Shown here piece after piece: positions 30,340-37,568 of a DNA stretch of 40,668 nt (position 1 is its first letter; each line of letters starts with the position of its first letter). Location of the stretch: positions 1 through 40,668 of the forward strand of contig JAGZOP010000016.1 in assembly GCA_018383195.1 (NCBI GenBank), given 5' to 3'. Made by a program: the position numbers and the translations under genes. Under the pieces are notes generated by a model that saw only the letters and a program-made list of their open reading frames with translations, searched no databases and was not told the origin of the DNA. Source of the DNA: Clostridiaceae bacterium (lineage in GTDB: Bacteria; Bacillota; Clostridia; Oscillospirales; Butyricicoccaceae).

Positions 30340-30690
30340 TCAGTCGGCCTTGATGCTTTCCACGTAGACATCTACGTTTTTGACGTCCACACCGGTCAGA
30401 CGCTCCACGTGATAGCGCACTTCACCAATGATTGAACGGCAGACAGAAGCGATGTTGATGCCGTGTTCTACCGCGATATGAAGGTCGATGGTTACGCCGC
30501 CGTCCTCAGCCTCAGTGACTTTTACACCGCGGCGCTGGTTCTCTTTGCGCAGCAGGTGCGCCAGTCCGTCCGATACCGAGCGGACGGTCATACCCTTGAC
30601 GCCAAAGCAGGAAGAGGCTGCATGCCCCGCAATATCCGCGATGACATCCGAAGTGATTTCAATATATCCAAGGTCCGTGTGAATGGTCAT
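30340..30690 (-). CDS. yloU: Asp23/Gls24-family envelope stress protein (YloU)
   Basis: A 116-residue Asp23 family protein with the core DLGYIEITSDVIADIAGHAA and the GVTIDLHIAVEHGINIASVC strand-helix region, and the terminal VDVKNVDVYVESI. Asp23 proteins sit at the membrane and are linked to cell-envelope stress; YloU is commonly paired with YloV/FakA. ATG 30690 follows CAAGGAGGATATT. It is the first gene of the yloU-fakA-pth run and divergent from lexA. Confidence 0.92.
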   Translation of the reverse strand: MTIHTDLGYIEITSDVIADIAGHAASSCFGVKGMTVRSVSDGLAHLLRKENQRRGVKVTEAEDGGVTIDLHIAVEHGINIASVCRSIIGEVRYHVERLTGVDVKNVDVYVESIKAD

Positions 30691-30737
30691 AATATCCTCC
30701 TTGCGATAAAGGTCGGTAATCAATATATGCTATTCCT

Positions 30738-30766
30738 ATTTTATAATACTTTCTATAAGAGCACAA
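30738..30766 (-). promoter_or_regulatory. Promoter of yloU-fakA
   Basis: Minus strand TTGTGC (30766-30761) and TAAAAT (30743-30738), spacing 17. Confidence 0.6.
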
Positions 30767-30802
30767 GGAGATTTTACAAAATCGTGACTTGTGACGAAAG
30801 CA

Positions 30803-30814
30803 AAACAAATGTTT
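30803..30814 (+). promoter_or_regulatory. lexA: Candidate LexA operator 1
   Basis: AAAC-AAAT-GTTT overlaps the start of the lexA -35 hexamer. The shape (4-4-4 inverted repeat) is that of the Firmicute SOS box GAACnnnnGTTC with A/T at the outer positions. Confidence 0.5.
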
Positions 30815-30841
30815 GCAATCTGAGTGGAAGTATTATATAAT
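30813..30841 (+). promoter_or_regulatory. Promoter of lexA
   Basis: TTGCAA (30813-30818) and TATAAT (30836-30841), spacing 17; consensus -10. Start near 30848. Confidence 0.8.
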
Positions 30842-30857
30842 AGAGAAAACAGAAAAG

Positions 30858-30871
30858 CAAACACTTGTTTG
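30858..30871 (+). promoter_or_regulatory. lexA: Candidate LexA operator 2
   Basis: CAAAC-ACTT-GTTTG, a perfect 5-4-5 inverted repeat about ten bases downstream of the predicted lexA start. With operator 1 it brackets the promoter, as in self-repressing lexA genes. Confidence 0.55.
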
Positions 30872-30951
30872 AATATAATAACGCGTGCACAACGATTTTG
30901 AAATAGGCTGCCCAGTGAAAAGACTGCGGCGATCAGATGGAGGAATATACG

Positions 30952-31548
30952 ATGAAAAAAATCTCTGCCAAGCAGCAAAGAATTTTGGAATATATCAGTG
31001 AATATACGACCGCGCAAGGTTATCCGCCGTCTGTGCGCGAAATCTGCGCCGAGGTTGGACTTAGCTCGCCATCGACCGTACACTCTCACCTGAAGCGTCT
31101 GCGTGAACTGGGATATCTTGAAAAGGATGACCACAAGACCCGCGCGATTTCGGTACGGGGCGGCGCGGTAATGACTGGTCAGGTGCCGATTCTTGGCAAG
31201 GTGACAGCCGGTATGCCGATTTTGGCGGTCGAAGAAGTGGAAGGATATGTGCCGTATGAGGGCGCAGGAAAATATGGGGAACACTTTGCGCTGCGCATCA
31301 GCGGCGAATCCATGATCGGCGCTGGCATTATGGACGGCGATCTTATCATTGTGCGCAAGGAATCGACGGCGCGCTCGGGACAGATTGTCGTGGCGCTCAT
31401 TGAGGATGAAGCAACCTGCAAGCGTCTGCTGCTTCAGGATGGCGAGGTCTGGCTGATGCCCGAAAATCCGGCATATCCGCCGATTGACGGCAGCGAATGT
31501 TCGATTTTGGGTCTGGTCGTGGCGGTTTACCGCGAGTACAATGTATAA
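30952..31548 (+). CDS. lexA: SOS repressor LexA
   Basis: A 198-residue LexA. The winged helix-turn-helix is at 1-65 (GYPPSVREICAEVGLSSPST, then VHSHLKRLRELGYLEKD). The self-cleavage site is A86-G87 in KVTAGMPI, with catalytic S120 in RISGESM and K157 in ATCKRLL. Bound RecA-DNA triggers self-cleavage and release of SOS genes. The start at 30952 is eight bases after GGAGG; a nearer ATG at 30937 overlaps that site and is unlikely. recG follows with three bases between. Two inverted repeats near the promoter are candidate LexA boxes. Confidence 0.95.
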   Translation: MKKISAKQQRILEYISEYTTAQGYPPSVREICAEVGLSSPSTVHSHLKRLRELGYLEKDDHKTRAISVRGGAVMTGQVPILGKVTAGMPILAVEEVEGYVPYEGAGKYGEHFALRISGESMIGAGIMDGDLIIVRKESTARSGQIVVALIEDEATCKRLLLQDGEVWLMPENPAYPPIDGSECSILGLVVAVYREYNV

Positions 31549-31551
31549 CAG

Positions 31552-33597
31552 ATGATGATATTGGAAGACCGTGTAAGCGTAGTGCGCGGCTTTGGTCCCA
31601 AAAAAGTTGGACTGCTCGAAAAAATGGGAATCCTGACGCTTGCGGATGCGCTGTCTTTTTATCCGCGCGATTATGATGACCGTACACGCGAATCCCATAT
31701 TGCAGACCTGCGGGATGGAGATAAGGTAACCGTGCGTGCGGTGGTTGGTACAGCTCCCGTGCTGCGCCATATCCGAAAAGGCATGGATATTACCAAGCTG
31801 ACGGTGTTTGACGGCTCGGGTACGCTGAATCTTACATATTTCAATAACAAATACATCGCCGCGCAGCTGCGGGAAGGCGAGGAATATTTGTTTCATGGTC
31901 GTGTGCAGGGGGAAGAACGTCAGCGTACAATGGTTTCTCCTTCCTGCGAAAAATGTGTGACCGGACAGGAAAAAGGGCGTATTGTGCCAGTGTATACGCT
32001 GACTGCCGGACTGGGGCAAAAGGATATGGAAAGGCTGACTGCCGCTGCGCTGAGCTGCCCGATAGATCTGGCGGACGACCCGATTCCGTCCCATCTTCGT
32101 CTCGCCTACGGACTGCCGGACTATCGGGACGCGGTGCGGTATATTCACCGTCCGCGGTCACTCGATGAGGTGTACGCGGCGCGCCGGCGCATGATTTTTG
32201 AAGAATTATTTTTGCTTTGCTGCGGCTTGCAGCGCCTGAAAGACCGCCGCAAAGAAGAAAGTGGACTTTTGTTTGAAAATACGGATTTGCAGGCGTTTTG
32301 GAATGTGTTGGGGTTTGCGCCGACAGGCGCGCAGCGCCGCGCAGTCGAGGACTGTGTGCGGGACACGGTTTCGGGCAAGCCGATGAACCGTTTGGTACAG
32401 GGCGATGTCGGTTCAGGAAAAACGGTTGTGGCGGCTGCGCTCTCCGTGCTTGCCGCACAGAACGGCTATCAGGCGGCGATTATGGCGCCAACAGAGATTC
32501 TGGCATCCCAACACTATGAATCCCTGTCCGCATTGTTTGCAAAGCTGGGATTGCGCGCCGAACTGCTGACCGGTTCTATGGGGGTCAAAGCGCGGCGTGA
32601 GACGCTTGCGCGGATTGCGTCCGGCGAAGCACATGTTGTAATTGGCACCCATGCGCTGATCCAAAAAGATGTGGAGTTTGCGCGGCTTGGCGCAGTGGTG
32701 GCAGACGAGCAGCATCGTTTTGGAGTGGCGCAACGTGCCAGCTTGCGCGGCAAGGGGCAAACGCCGCATACGCTTGTTATGTCGGCAACCCCGATTCCGC
32801 GGACGCTTGCGCTTATTTTATATGGAGATCTTGATGTGTCAGTGATCGACGAATTGCCGCCCGGTCGTACACCGGTGGCGACCTATGCGGTTGGAGAGCG
32901 TATGCGCAAGCGCATCTATGCATTTATGGAAAAGCAGATTGCGGCAGGAGGGCAGGTTTATGTCGTTTGCCCGCTTGTGGAGGCGGGCGAAGGGGATGTA
33001 CGCCTCAAAAGTGCGGAGGAGCATGCCCATACCTTGAAAAACGAACTGCCGCATCGCCGGATTGGTGTGCTGCATGGCCGCATGAAGCCTGCGGAAAAAG
33101 ACGCGGTGATGGGAAGATTTGCGGCAGGAGAACTGGATGTTCTGATTGCGACAACGGTCATCGAGGTGGGCGTGAATGTCCCGAATGCAAACCTGATGGT
33201 GGTCGAGGATGCAGACCGGTTCGGATTGTCCCAGCTGCACCAGCTCAGGGGGCGTGTCGGACGCGGCAAACGGGAATCATTTTGTGTCTTTTTCGGCGCG
33301 GACAAGGGACAGACCGCGCGCCAGCGGCTCAAGGTGCTCGTGGATACGAACGACGGCTTCGAGATTGCCAGAGCCGATCTTGCGCAGCGCGGTCCGGGGG
33401 ATTTCTTCGGAAAGAGGCAGCATGGTCTGCCCGGTCTGAAAATGGCAGATCTTGCGTCCGATCTGCAGCTGATGCAGGAAGCGCGGGAAGAAGCCGAGAG
33501 CATTTTGCGGGAAGATCCGCTGCTTTGCGGATATCCGGCGCTGCGCGGGCGGGTCGAGCGTATGTTCCGACCGGACAGCGGAGAAATTTTCAACTGA
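31552..33597 (+). CDS. recG: ATP-dependent DNA helicase RecG
   Basis: A 681-residue helicase that remodels stalled forks and Holliday junctions. The wedge domain is N-terminal (about 1-220, with GTLNLTYFNNKYI). Motif I is VGSGKTVVAA, motif II is DEQH in VVADEQHRFGV, motif III SATPIPRTL, and motif VI HQLRGRVGRG; the C-terminal GDFFGKRQHGLPG is a RecG hallmark. It is coded three bases after lexA, without a strong ribosome site of its own, so it is probably made by coupling and could be under SOS control. Two ATG codons start it (31552, 31555). Confidence 0.96.
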   Translation: MMILEDRVSVVRGFGPKKVGLLEKMGILTLADALSFYPRDYDDRTRESHIADLRDGDKVTVRAVVGTAPVLRHIRKGMDITKLTVFDGSGTLNLTYFNNKYIAAQLREGEEYLFHGRVQGEERQRTMVSPSCEKCVTGQEKGRIVPVYTLTAGLGQKDMERLTAAALSCPIDLADDPIPSHLRLAYGLPDYRDAVRYIHRPRSLDEVYAARRRMIFEELFLLCCGLQRLKDRRKEESGLLFENTDLQAFWNVLGFAPTGAQRRAVEDCVRDTVSGKPMNRLVQGDVGSGKTVVAAALSVLAAQNGYQAAIMAPTEILASQHYESLSALFAKLGLRAELLTGSMGVKARRETLARIASGEAHVVIGTHALIQKDVEFARLGAVVADEQHRFGVAQRASLRGKGQTPHTLVMSATPIPRTLALILYGDLDVSVIDELPPGRTPVATYAVGERMRKRIYAFMEKQIAAGGQVYVVCPLVEAGEGDVRLKSAEEHAHTLKNELPHRRIGVLHGRMKPAEKDAVMGRFAAGELDVLIATTVIEVGVNVPNANLMVVEDADRFGLSQLHQLRGRVGRGKRESFCVFFGADKGQTARQRLKVLVDTNDGFEIARADLAQRGPGDFFGKRQHGLPGLKMADLASDLQLMQEAREEAESILREDPLLCGYPALRGRVERMFRPDSGEIFN

Positions 33598-33599
33598 GG

Positions 33600-33628
33600 G
33601 ACAGTCCGGCTTTCCGGACTGTTTTTTG
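33600..33628 (+). terminator. Terminator after recG
   Basis: ACAGTCCGG (33601-33609) pairs with CCGGACTGT (33614-33622), followed by TTTTTT. Confidence 0.92.
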
Positions 33629-33661
33629 TCCGGAAGAAAGAGGGTTTGCGTATTTTACACA

Positions 33662-33690
33662 TTGTCATGGGCATAACCGTATGCTATAAT
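33662..33690 (+). promoter_or_regulatory. Promoter of ruvCAB
   Basis: TTGTCA (33662-33667) and TATAAT (33685-33690), spacing 17, with TGC before the -10. No LexA-like repeat is seen near it. Confidence 0.85.
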
Positions 33691-33719
33691 AATTGGGCAA
33701 ATGGGAAAGAGAGGACTGC

Positions 33720-34208
33720 ATGATTATCCTTGGACTTGATCCCGGCTACGGTACCACCGGCTACGGGGTTTTGAAGTATGAGGGCGTGCGCTTCACGCCC
33801 ATTCAGTACGGCGCGATTACCACCGCGCCCGGTCAGCCGTTTCATCATCGTTTGTGCGAGATTTACAACGATGTATGCACGCTGATCGACACCTTTCATC
33901 CGGACGAATGCGCGATGGAGGAGCTTTTTTTTAACAATAACATTACAACCGGCATTCAGGTTGCGCATGCGCGCGGCGTGATCATGCTGGCGCTGGCACA
34001 GAAAGGTCTGCATCCGGCATCCTATACGCCGTCGCAGGTCAAACAGTCGGTAGTCGGCTATGGAAAGGCAGAAAAACGGCAGGTCATGGAGATGACGCGA
34101 AGTATGCTTGGGCTCAGCAAGATCCCGCGTCCGGACGATGCGGCCGATGCGTTGGCTGTTGCCATCTGTCACGGGCATTCCAGCCGGTCGAGATTATGGG
34201 AGAAGTAA
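33720..34208 (+). CDS. ruvC: Holliday junction resolvase RuvC
   Basis: A 162-residue endonuclease. The acidic active-site residues are visible: D7 in ILGLDPGYGTTGYG, the Glu in AMEELFFNNN and the Asp pair in RPDDAADALAVAICH. It cuts Holliday junctions in concert with RuvAB. The start at 33720 follows AGAGAGGACTGC; length is the usual. ruvA begins directly after the stop. Confidence 0.95.
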   Translation: MIILGLDPGYGTTGYGVLKYEGVRFTPIQYGAITTAPGQPFHHRLCEIYNDVCTLIDTFHPDECAMEELFFNNNITTGIQVAHARGVIMLALAQKGLHPASYTPSQVKQSVVGYGKAEKRQVMEMTRSMLGLSKIPRPDDAADALAVAICHGHSSRSRLWEK

Positions 34209-34820
34209 ATGTTTTATTATGTGGAAGGGCGTGTGGCGGCGCTGGAGCAGAACCTTGCAGTAATTGATTGCGGTGGGGTCGGCTATGCATGTCATACGTC
34301 GCAGAATACGCTTGGTGCACTCAAAATGGGTAAGGAAGCGCGGCTTTATACCTATCTGTATGTGCGCGAGGACGCAATGGAGCTGTTTGGATTTGCCGAT
34401 CAGGAGGAACTGAACTGCTTCAAAATGCTCATCGGTGTATCGGGAGTCGGTCCCAAAGCGGCGCTTGCGATTTTGTCGGTCGCGCCTCCCGGGCAGCTTG
34501 CGCTTGCCATCATTACCGAGGATGCAAAGCTGCTGACCCAAGCGCCCGGCATCGGGAAAAAGATTGCCCAGCGTATTGTGCTCGAACTGCGCGATAAGAT
34601 GAGCAAGGGGCAGCTCGAGGGTGCGGCGGGACGCGCTGCGGAAGCCATTGCGGTGCCGGAAAAAGGCGGCGTGAACCACACGCAGGAGGCGGTTGCGGCG
34701 CTCATGGTGCTCGGATACAGTCAGGCGGAAGCGTTCCGCGCTATGGAGGGCATGGACACTGCGGGCATGGAAGCCGAGGATATTATCCGCGGCTGTCTGA
34801 AAAAGCTTGCAATTCAGTAA
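34209..34820 (+). CDS. ruvA: Holliday junction branch migration protein RuvA
   Basis: A 203-residue RuvA with the OB-fold domain (MFYYVEGRVAALEQNLAVID), two helix-hairpin-helix motifs (LIGVSGVGPKAALAIL and LTQAPGIGKKIAQRIVLELRDK) and the C-terminal RuvB-contact domain (EAVAALMVLGYSQAEAF). It binds junction DNA as a tetramer and loads RuvB. The ribosome site GGAGAAGTAA overlaps the ruvC stop, which directly adjoins the ATG. Confidence 0.96.
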   Translation: MFYYVEGRVAALEQNLAVIDCGGVGYACHTSQNTLGALKMGKEARLYTYLYVREDAMELFGFADQEELNCFKMLIGVSGVGPKAALAILSVAPPGQLALAIITEDAKLLTQAPGIGKKIAQRIVLELRDKMSKGQLEGAAGRAAEAIAVPEKGGVNHTQEAVAALMVLGYSQAEAFRAMEGMDTAGMEAEDIIRGCLKKLAIQ

Positions 34821-34832
34821 GGATGTGATAGC

Positions 34833-35873
34833 TTGAGCATCGAATTTTCGGGCGGCATGGTAGACGATGAACGCATCGTTTCCAGCCGTCAGACGAGGGA
34901 CGATGAAGCGGAAAATTCGCTTCGTCCGAAAGCCATTGACGAATATATCGGGCAGACCAAGGTCAAGGAGAACCTTGCGGTGTTCATCGAAGCGGCACGT
35001 CAGCGCGGCGAACCGCTCGACCATACGCTGCTGTATGGACCGCCGGGTCTTGGCAAAACCACGCTTGCGGGCATTATCGCAAACGAGATGGGGGTCAATA
35101 TCCGCATCACGTCCGGTCCTGCAATCGAAAAAGCCGGTGATTTGGCGGCTCTATTGACAAACCTGAGTGAAAATGATATTTTATTCATCGACGAAATTCA
35201 TCGTTTGAACCGCAGCGTAGAGGAGATTCTCTATCCCGCGATGGAGGATTTCGCTCTGGATATTATCATCGGAAAGGGACCGAGCGCGCGTTCTATCCGT
35301 TTGGATTTGCCGCGGTTTACCTTGATCGGTGCAACCACGCGCGCGGGACAGATGACCACGCCGCTGCGTGACCGATTCGGCGTCATGCTCCGTCTGGAAT
35401 TGTATACGCCGGAGGAGCTGGAGAAGATCGTCACCCGTTCTGCGGGGATTTTGGGTGTGCACAGCCGGTATGACGGTGCGCTTGAGATCGCGCGCCGCTC
35501 GCGCGGCACCCCGCGTATCGCAAACCGTCTGCTCAAGCGTGTGCGTGATTTTGCACAGGTGCGCGGAGATGGGACGATCACCCGAGAAGCGGCAGATATG
35601 GCGCTCGCGGCGCTTGAGATCGACCCGCTTGGTCTGGATAATATTGACCGCCGTATGCTGAAAAGCATCATCCTCAATTATAACGGCGGACCGGTCGGAC
35701 TGGAAACGCTTGCCGCGACCATCGGTGAGGAGGCTGTGACGCTTGAGGACGTTTACGAGCCGTACTTAATGCAGATTGGATTTTTGAACCGTACGCCGCG
35801 TGGCCGCTGTGTGACGCTGCGCGCGTATGAACACCTCAAAATGGAGCCGGCAGATGGTCAGCAGCATCTTTGA
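34833..35873 (+). CDS. ruvB: Holliday junction branch migration ATPase RuvB
   Basis: A 346-residue AAA+ motor. Walker A is YGPPGLGKTTLAGI, Walker B ILFIDEIHRLNR, sensor 1 in TLIGATTRAG, arginine finger region in LRDRFGV, then the winged-helix C-domain. It drives branch migration with RuvA. The start is TTG at 34833, after AAGGATGTGATAGC; no in-frame ATG fits. The gene ends 30 bases before glmM. Confidence 0.95.
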   Translation: MSIEFSGGMVDDERIVSSRQTRDDEAENSLRPKAIDEYIGQTKVKENLAVFIEAARQRGEPLDHTLLYGPPGLGKTTLAGIIANEMGVNIRITSGPAIEKAGDLAALLTNLSENDILFIDEIHRLNRSVEEILYPAMEDFALDIIIGKGPSARSIRLDLPRFTLIGATTRAGQMTTPLRDRFGVMLRLELYTPEELEKIVTRSAGILGVHSRYDGALEIARRSRGTPRIANRLLKRVRDFAQVRGDGTITREAADMALAALEIDPLGLDNIDRRMLKSIILNYNGGPVGLETLAATIGEEAVTLEDVYEPYLMQIGFLNRTPRGRCVTLRAYEHLKMEPADGQQHL

Positions 35874-35903
35874 GAATCTAACGAATAAGGCTAGGTGTTA
35901 ACT

Positions 35904-37253
35904 TTGGGAAAATATTTTGGTACTGACGGCGTTCGCGGCGTTGCGAACGTAGAACTGGATGCAATGCTGGCGTTCAAAATCGGCGCCGCTGCTGCGCATA
36001 TTTTAACCGAGGAGCGCGAACAGGGCGGCAAGGCGAAGCTGCTTATCGGAAAGGATACCCGTATTTCGTCCGATATGCTGGAAAACGCGCTGGTTGCGGG
36101 CATCTGCTCGGTTGGCGCGGATGTAGAACTGCTCGGCGTGATCCCGACTCCAGCGATTGCATATCTAACCATTAAGCACAAAGCAGATGCAGGTATCGTA
36201 ATTTCTGCAAGCCACAATTCCTACGAATATAACGGCATCAAGATTTTCGCAGGCAGCGGCTACAAACTGTCTGACGAACTGGAAAACCGCATTGAGGCTC
36301 TGATTGACGATTTCGACAGCGTACCCAAAGCGAGCCACGAAAAGTTGGGACGTGTTCTGAAAAGTGCGATTGATCCGGTGATTGAGTACACCGATCATCT
36401 GGCAGAAACCGTGCAGGGCGATCTGTCCGGGCTGCGCGTGGCAGTAGACTGCGCGAACGGCGCGTCCTCGACCACCATCAAGCGTCTGATGCGCCTGATG
36501 GAGTGCCGCGCGGACTATCGTTTCTACGAGCCGGACGGCATCAATATCAATGACGGCTGCGGCTCGACCCATCTGGAAAATCTTCAGCAGCGCATGCGCA
36601 CCGGGGAATATGACATCGGCGTGGCGTTCGATGGCGACGCAGACCGCTGCCTGATCGTTGACGAAACCGGCGAGGTGCTCGACGGCGACCGCATCATGGC
36701 GGTTTGTGCGGCGCGCATGAAGCAGCAGGGCAAGCTGCGCGGCGGCGCATTTGTCGCAACTGTGCTGTCCAACATGGGGCTGCACGCCTATGCAGAGAAG
36801 ATGGGTGTTAAGATTGAATGCGCAAATGTAGGCGACCGTTATGTGCTTGAAATGATGCTCGATAAGGGGTATATTTTGGGCGGTGAGCAGTCCGGTCATG
36901 TCATCTTCCTCGAGTATGCTTCTACGGGCGACGGTCAGCTGACCGCAATCCAGTTCATGCATATTCTCAAGGAGAGCGGCAAGAAATGCTCTGAGATTGC
37001 AGCGGAAGTTGTTCCGTGGCCGCAGGTAATGATTAACGTCAAGGTGCCGAACAGCGAGAAGAAAACGATTGCGCAGCGTCCTGAAGTGGCGGCGGCAATC
37101 GCACAGGCTGAGTCGAATCTTGGAAAGGGGCGCATTCTGGTGCGCGCTTCCGGTACAGAGGCGCTTGTACGTGTCATGGTTGAGGGTATTGATGCAGAAA
37201 AAGTGGATGCTGCGGCAAAAAGTGTTGCAAAATCCATTGAATCCATTGTATAA
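35904..37253 (+). CDS. glmM: Phosphoglucosamine mutase
   Basis: A 449-residue enzyme converting glucosamine-6-phosphate to glucosamine-1-phosphate for peptidoglycan. It has the N-terminal GKYFGTDGVRGVAN signature, the phosphoserine loop GIVISASHNSYEYNG (S103 carries the phosphate), the metal loop AFDGDADRCL and the C-terminal RASGTEALVRVM. The start is taken as TTG 35904, giving the standard MGKYFGTDGVRG N-terminus with AGGTG eight bases before; GTG 35895 is the alternative and would add three residues. It sits between ruvB and the glmS ribozyme. Confidence 0.93.
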   Translation: MGKYFGTDGVRGVANVELDAMLAFKIGAAAAHILTEEREQGGKAKLLIGKDTRISSDMLENALVAGICSVGADVELLGVIPTPAIAYLTIKHKADAGIVISASHNSYEYNGIKIFAGSGYKLSDELENRIEALIDDFDSVPKASHEKLGRVLKSAIDPVIEYTDHLAETVQGDLSGLRVAVDCANGASSTTIKRLMRLMECRADYRFYEPDGININDGCGSTHLENLQQRMRTGEYDIGVAFDGDADRCLIVDETGEVLDGDRIMAVCAARMKQQGKLRGGAFVATVLSNMGLHAYAEKMGVKIECANVGDRYVLEMMLDKGYILGGEQSGHVIFLEYASTGDGQLTAIQFMHILKESGKKCSEIAAEVVPWPQVMINVKVPNSEKKTIAQRPEVAAAIAQAESNLGKGRILVRASGTEALVRVMVEGIDAEKVDAAAKSVAKSIESIV

Positions 37254-37267
37254 TAAATCCGTTGCAG

Positions 37268-37300
37268 AGGCGGGGCTGCCAAAAACAAGCAGCTCCGCCT
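37268..37300 (+). other. Stem-loop after glmM
   Basis: AGGCGGGGCTGC (37268-37279) pairs with GCAGCTCCGCCT (37289-37300), 12 bp with one G-U. No T-run follows, so it is not a clean terminator. Confidence 0.55.
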
Positions 37301-37344
37301 TCGTGATTTCAACCATTTTGGAGGTGATAAAATCAGTAAAACTG

Positions 37345-37500
37345 CATAATGAAGCGCCAGGACTGGGGTGCAGCCGGTATTCCAGTTGACGAGGTAAGGG
37401 TTGATCGAAAGATTCGGCGGATGACCCTTCGGCCGATAGTGGGTTGGTCGTGAGCGGCTTTTCAAAGAACGGGAGTGATCCCGCAACAAGGAAGTACGCA
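37345..37500 (+). ncRNA. glmS ribozyme (GlcN6P-activated self-cleaving riboswitch)
   Basis: Core sequences of the glmS class are present in order: AGCGCCAGGACTG at the cleavage end, AGTTGACGAGGTAAGGGTTG, ATCGAAAGATTCGGCGGATG and the 3' stem GGGAGTGATCCCGCAACAAGG, all near-consensus and each given here by its first bases only. Cleavage is expected between A37353 and G37354. Bound glucosamine-6-phosphate is the cofactor, and cleavage leads to decay of the downstream glmS message. It is located about 70 bases ahead of the glmS start. Confidence 0.96.
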
Positions 37501-37568
37501 TAACGCACTATTTTTATACCCTTTTTTAGAAAGTTACCGTGTTTTTGATATTTAGGAGGACATTCAAT

